Below are positions 13,094-15,971 of a stretch of DNA of 15,971 nucleotides, one piece after another. The stretch spans positions 1 through 15,971 of the forward strand of contig JAAZAP010000193.1 in the NCBI GenBank assembly GCA_012514255.1, written 5' to 3'. The first letter of the stretch is position 1, and each line of letters opens with the position of its first letter. The stretch comes from Bacteroidales bacterium (GTDB taxonomy: Bacteria > Bacteroidota > Bacteroidia > Bacteroidales > VadinHA17). Under the pieces are notes generated by a model. It was not told where the DNA came from. It searched no databases and was given only the letters and a program-made list of their open reading frames with translations. The position numbers and the translations under genes are program-made.

Positions 13094-15094
13094 ATGAAGG
13101 AAAACAAGAGTCTCTTACATATTTGGCAGGCAGCGGCTCTGCTGATAACAGTGGCACTATCTCTGTCTTCCACGGTTCTGGCACAGGAGCCGCCGGTCAG
13201 GGTTGACATATCCGCTGAAAAGATAGTAACAGAGGGGAAAGTATATTACATGCATCCAGTCCTTAGGGGACAGACACTTTATTCTATTGCCAGGGCTTAC
13301 AGCGTCACTGTAGAACTGCTGATCCGTGAGAACGGCATAACTGACAACAGCATAAAAGAGGGACAGGTACTCCGGATACCAGCAGCTGTGGTGGCACAGG
13401 GTCAGGCAGCCAGGAATGCGAGCCTGAATACACGGGGGCAAGCCGATAGCCAGCCGGATAGTACGAGGAGATCAGCTACGCCAACCAGGCCTGCTGCCCG
13501 GCCGATCTCCTCTCCGGAACAACAGGATGAGAGATTTATCTACCATAGAGTAAGAAGGGGAGAGACCCTGGGGACAATTGCCAACGAGTATGGCATAACA
13601 GTCAGGGAGTTGAAGCGTGCCAACAAGGGACTGTTATTTCCTCATGAAGGCGATTACCTGATGATACCCCGCAGGCGATTATCGTCGCGGCAGCAACAGA
13701 GAGTGCATGAAGAACCGGTCATTGAAGCTCCTGCAGATACTATCACAGCTGACACCCTTCTTATTGAGGATGAGCCTGAGGAATTTACAGTACCCGCAGA
13801 GAGGACAGTGATTAACAGGCTTCACGGATCAGTGAAGGTGGCTGTTCTGTTTCCGTTCTTTATCCGTGAGAACAATGCCAGCAGCTACATTGACTCTGCC
13901 AGCCTCGATACACAGGGTAACAGGATATACAGGGAGGTAACCAGGTCTTCTTCATATATATATGACGGCAGCCTTCCTTTCCTTGAAGCATATGAGGGTG
14001 TCCTGATAGCCGTTGACAGTCTGCGGACTCTGGGATTGACAGTGGAGATGGACGTTTATGACACGGGCGCTGATACCCTGGGTATTTACAGGCTTATGCA
14101 TGCGGGTACCCTGGATGATGTTGATCTGATCTTAGGGCCTGTATTTTCATATCATCTTGAGCAGATAGCAGGATGGGCAGCTGAGAGAAATATTCCCCTG
14201 GTTTCTCCTGTCTCGTTGCGCGACCGCAACATTGTTGAAAACAAGCCTACTCTGTACAGGGTCTTTCCTTCGGAAGCGATTGTCAGGGAGGTTATGGCCG
14301 GTCAACTGAAGGATCATCCTGACAGCAGGGTTGTTTTTCTTTATGCTGACAGTGCAATGTATGATCCGGCAACATCTGACCTGTGGAACAGGATTGTAAG
14401 GACTTTGAATGACAGTACAGCAACAGACAGCACCAGGCTGACGTCACATTACTACACGGGAGTGTCACCAGGGCGGAATGTTTACGGCCATGTTGCTGCC
14501 ATAGATAGTCTGCTGCTGCCTGACAGGGAGAACATCATTGTCCTCGCATCAAGCAACTCATCTGTTGTGAGCACGATCTTTTCTGCCCTTCACGGCTTGA
14601 AGAGGCGTTATGACATCAAGGTGATGGGTTATCCTGAGATCAGAGGTCTTGAAACAATAGATCTGAAGTACTATTATGAGCTTGAGCTCCTAATCCCGTT
14701 GGATAGTTACGTGGATTATGATTCACCTGCAGCCATGGCTTTCAGTTCACGGTTCCTGAAGAAGTTCAAGACTGAACCGATGGCAGAGAGCTTTGCGTGG
14801 CGGGGATTTGATATTGCATGGTATTTCATCGGAGGGTTGGCCACCGGGGGAAAGGAGTTTTTAAGGGATCCGGGCATCTTTAATCCTGCGCTGTTATGTC
14901 TCGAGCCGGACTTCAGACGTGACAACAGGCAGGATGGTTACGAGAACAGGGGCATCTTCATGATGTATTATCATAAGGACATGACCATTGAGATCAACAG
15001 GCCATGGCCCCCTCCAGTGATTGAAGAGCAGGTTGTGGCAGAACCATTCAGGTTCATTTTTTCAGGCTCATCAGAACATAATCGAGAACGATAG
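13094..15094 (+). CDS. Secreted protein with two LysM domains and a periplasmic-binding-protein-like domain
   Basis: The 666-residue product begins with a Sec signal peptide (hydrophobic 12-29, cleavage after TVLA). LysM domain 1 spans about 50-96 (VLRGQTLYSIARAYSVTVELL to IKEGQVLRIP), and LysM domain 2 about 149-192 (VRRGETLGTIANEYGITVRELKRAN to YLMIP). They are separated by a Ser/Pro/Gln-rich linker (100-145). From about 247 (KVAVLFPFF) to 650 it resembles a type-1 periplasmic binding protein, as in amino acid ABC transporter receptors: LEAYEGVLIAVDSL, VDLILGPVFSYHLEQIAGWAAERNIPLVSPVS and SFAWRGFDIAWYFIGGL. LysM domains bind peptidoglycan, so the protein is probably periplasmic and wall-bound. 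The ligand or partner is unknown. No transporter genes are adjacent. It follows purC by 42 bases and overlaps the TPR gene tail to tail. Confidence 0.87.
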   Translation: MKENKSLLHIWQAAALLITVALSLSSTVLAQEPPVRVDISAEKIVTEGKVYYMHPVLRGQTLYSIARAYSVTVELLIRENGITDNSIKEGQVLRIPAAVVAQGQAARNASLNTRGQADSQPDSTRRSATPTRPAARPISSPEQQDERFIYHRVRRGETLGTIANEYGITVRELKRANKGLLFPHEGDYLMIPRRRLSSRQQQRVHEEPVIEAPADTITADTLLIEDEPEEFTVPAERTVINRLHGSVKVAVLFPFFIRENNASSYIDSASLDTQGNRIYREVTRSSSYIYDGSLPFLEAYEGVLIAVDSLRTLGLTVEMDVYDTGADTLGIYRLMHAGTLDDVDLILGPVFSYHLEQIAGWAAERNIPLVSPVSLRDRNIVENKPTLYRVFPSEAIVREVMAGQLKDHPDSRVVFLYADSAMYDPATSDLWNRIVRTLNDSTATDSTRLTSHYYTGVSPGRNVYGHVAAIDSLLLPDRENIIVLASSNSSVVSTIFSALHGLKRRYDIKVMGYPEIRGLETIDLKYYYELELLIPLDSYVDYDSPAAMAFSSRFLKKFKTEPMAESFAWRGFDIAWYFIGGLATGGKEFLRDPGIFNPALLCLEPDFRRDNRQDGYENRGIFMMYYHKDMTIEINRPWPPPVIEEQVVAEPFRFIFSGSSEHNRER

Positions 15095-15971
15095 GGATAT
15101 CATCTGCATTGACACCGTTTGCAGTAAGGAGGGGGATATCATCATTGAATGCATTGATGAAAGCTTCGGTTGTCATCTCATTACCGGTCATGGCGTTGAT
15201 ATAATTCTCTGAAGCCATGCGGATGTCTCCCTGGCACAGTGCCAGATGACCCATGTTGATCATGTCATATGGTGTGAGTCCTGCTTCAGACAGCCTTTCA
15301 AAATACTTCTCTGCTTCCGGATATTTACGGGTAACGAGGTAACACCATGCAATGGGCCTCAGTACTCGTGAGTTGCCAGGACTCTCATATTCAATTCTGA
15401 AATAGTGCTTCAATGCCTCTTCATATTTCCCTGTATCCAGGCAGCAATGGGCTGTCATCAGGATTGTGCTGAGGTCATCAGGCTCATTCTGCAAAGCCCT
15501 GCTGTAAGCTCTCAGCGCTTCTTCAGGCCTCCCCAGCCTGCGAAGACAATATCCGATCTTGCGAAGGGTCCAGGTACGGGCTTCAATCATGATCGCCAGG
15601 TTATATTTCTCCAATGCTTTTTCATACTCGCCTGCCTTCTGGTAACAATATCCGGCTTTTTCAAAGAGTTCTGCATCATCCGTTACCGTTTTGAGGATAG
15701 TGAGATAAAGAGCCAGGGCATCCTCATAATATTCTTTGCTGAAGAAATAATCAGCCATGGATCTGTCATCGGCAACTGATCCGCATATACTCCTGTAAAA
15801 GAGGGAATTGTAAATATCCAGCCTGCCGGTGAAGAGGTCGTCAAATTCATTGCGGAAGTCTGAGAGTTTAAAGAACCTGTAGAGATCATGTACATATTGA
15901 GTTACATTGGTCCTGAAGACCGCTGCCGGGTCAGTTAATTCATTGTCATACTTCATCTGCTCCAGTCCCTC
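15054..15971 (-). CDS. Tetratricopeptide repeat protein, C-terminal part (probably cut by right edge)
   Basis: The reading frame is open from the stop at 15054-15056 to the window edge (306 codons). An internal ATG at 15956 would give 300 residues, but the frame continues upstream of it without a stop, and I think the true start lies outside. Counting from that ATG, about six TPR units run from residue 63 to 260, for example AELFEKAGYCYQKAGEYEKALEKY... and RTWTLRKIGYCLRRLGRPEEALRAY.... They are followed by a non-TPR end with ADDIPIVLDYVLMSL. TPRs mediate protein contacts; no catalytic domain or signal peptide is visible in this part. The last 41 bases overlap the 3' end of the LysM gene on the other strand. 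The function is unknown. Confidence 0.85.
   Translation of the reverse strand, partial: EGLEQMKYDNELTDPAAVFRTNVTQYVHDLYRFFKLSDFRNEFDDLFTGRLDIYNSLFYRSICGSVADDRSMADYFFSKEYYEDALALYLTILKTVTDDAELFEKAGYCYQKAGEYEKALEKYNLAIMIEARTWTLRKIGYCLRRLGRPEEALRAYSRALQNEPDDLSTILMTAHCCLDTGKYEEALKHYFRIEYESPGNSRVLRPIAWCYLVTRKYPEAEKYFERLSEAGLTPYDMINMGHLALCQGDIRMASENYINAMTGNEMTTEAFINAFNDDIPLLTANGVNADDIPIVLDYVLMSLKK

Overview
The window reads as ordinary chromosome of a member of the Bacteroidota, most likely an uncultured Bacteroidales or Marinilabiliales-type bacterium. This rests on families largely confined to that phylum (DUF5606, the short PUR-alpha-like DUF3276 protein, a long N-terminally extended NusB, a long-form PurC), on the gene order nusB - DUF1573 lipoprotein - yajC - YbbR-domain protein - coaE, on A-rich leaders with no clear Shine-Dalgarno sequence, and on several TAnnTTTG -7 promoter boxes. 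No rRNA, tRNA, transposase, phage gene or CRISPR array was seen.

Layout. (1) The 5' part of a lipoprotein gene runs off the left edge on the minus strand. (2) Divergent from it are carbamate kinase (arcC) and ornithine carbamoyltransferase (argF/arcB type), two enzymes that interconvert citrulline, carbamoyl phosphate and ATP. Each is followed directly by an unusual non-coding repeat element. (3) Convergent with these is a minus-strand pair: a PUR-alpha-like nucleic-acid-binding protein and a DUF456 membrane protein. (4) From a shared divergent promoter region, a long plus-strand run carries nusB, a DUF1573 lipoprotein, yajC, a YbbR-domain protein, coaE, a TerB/J-domain membrane co-chaperone, DUF5606 and an agmatinase-family ureohydrolase (speB-like), mostly with short gaps. 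(5) A minus-strand pair holds a DUF62 SAM-hydrolase-family protein and the mazG NTP pyrophosphohydrolase. (6) Divergent from it come phoH, purC and a secreted protein with two LysM domains fused to a type-1 periplasmic-binding-protein-like domain. (7) A TPR protein on the minus strand overlaps the end of the LysM gene tail to tail and is open at the right edge.

Most genes are housekeeping: transcription antitermination, Sec export, CoA, purine and polyamine metabolism, nucleotide sanitation and RNA-linked ATPase functions.

The most distinctive signal is non-coding. The three neighbouring genes arcC, argF and DUF456 all have period-7 tandem repeats starting at, or within a few bases of, their stop codons. 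The two elements after arcC and argF also carry hairpins built on the same arms (TCCCG-ATCC / GGATCGGGA). In the argF element the hairpin unit is duplicated as two 54-bp copies. All five differences between the copies lie in the hairpin segment and are compatible with the fold, including one compensatory C:G to T:A pair. This looks like a dispersed, structured 3'-end-associated repeat family and is the best candidate here for something poorly described.
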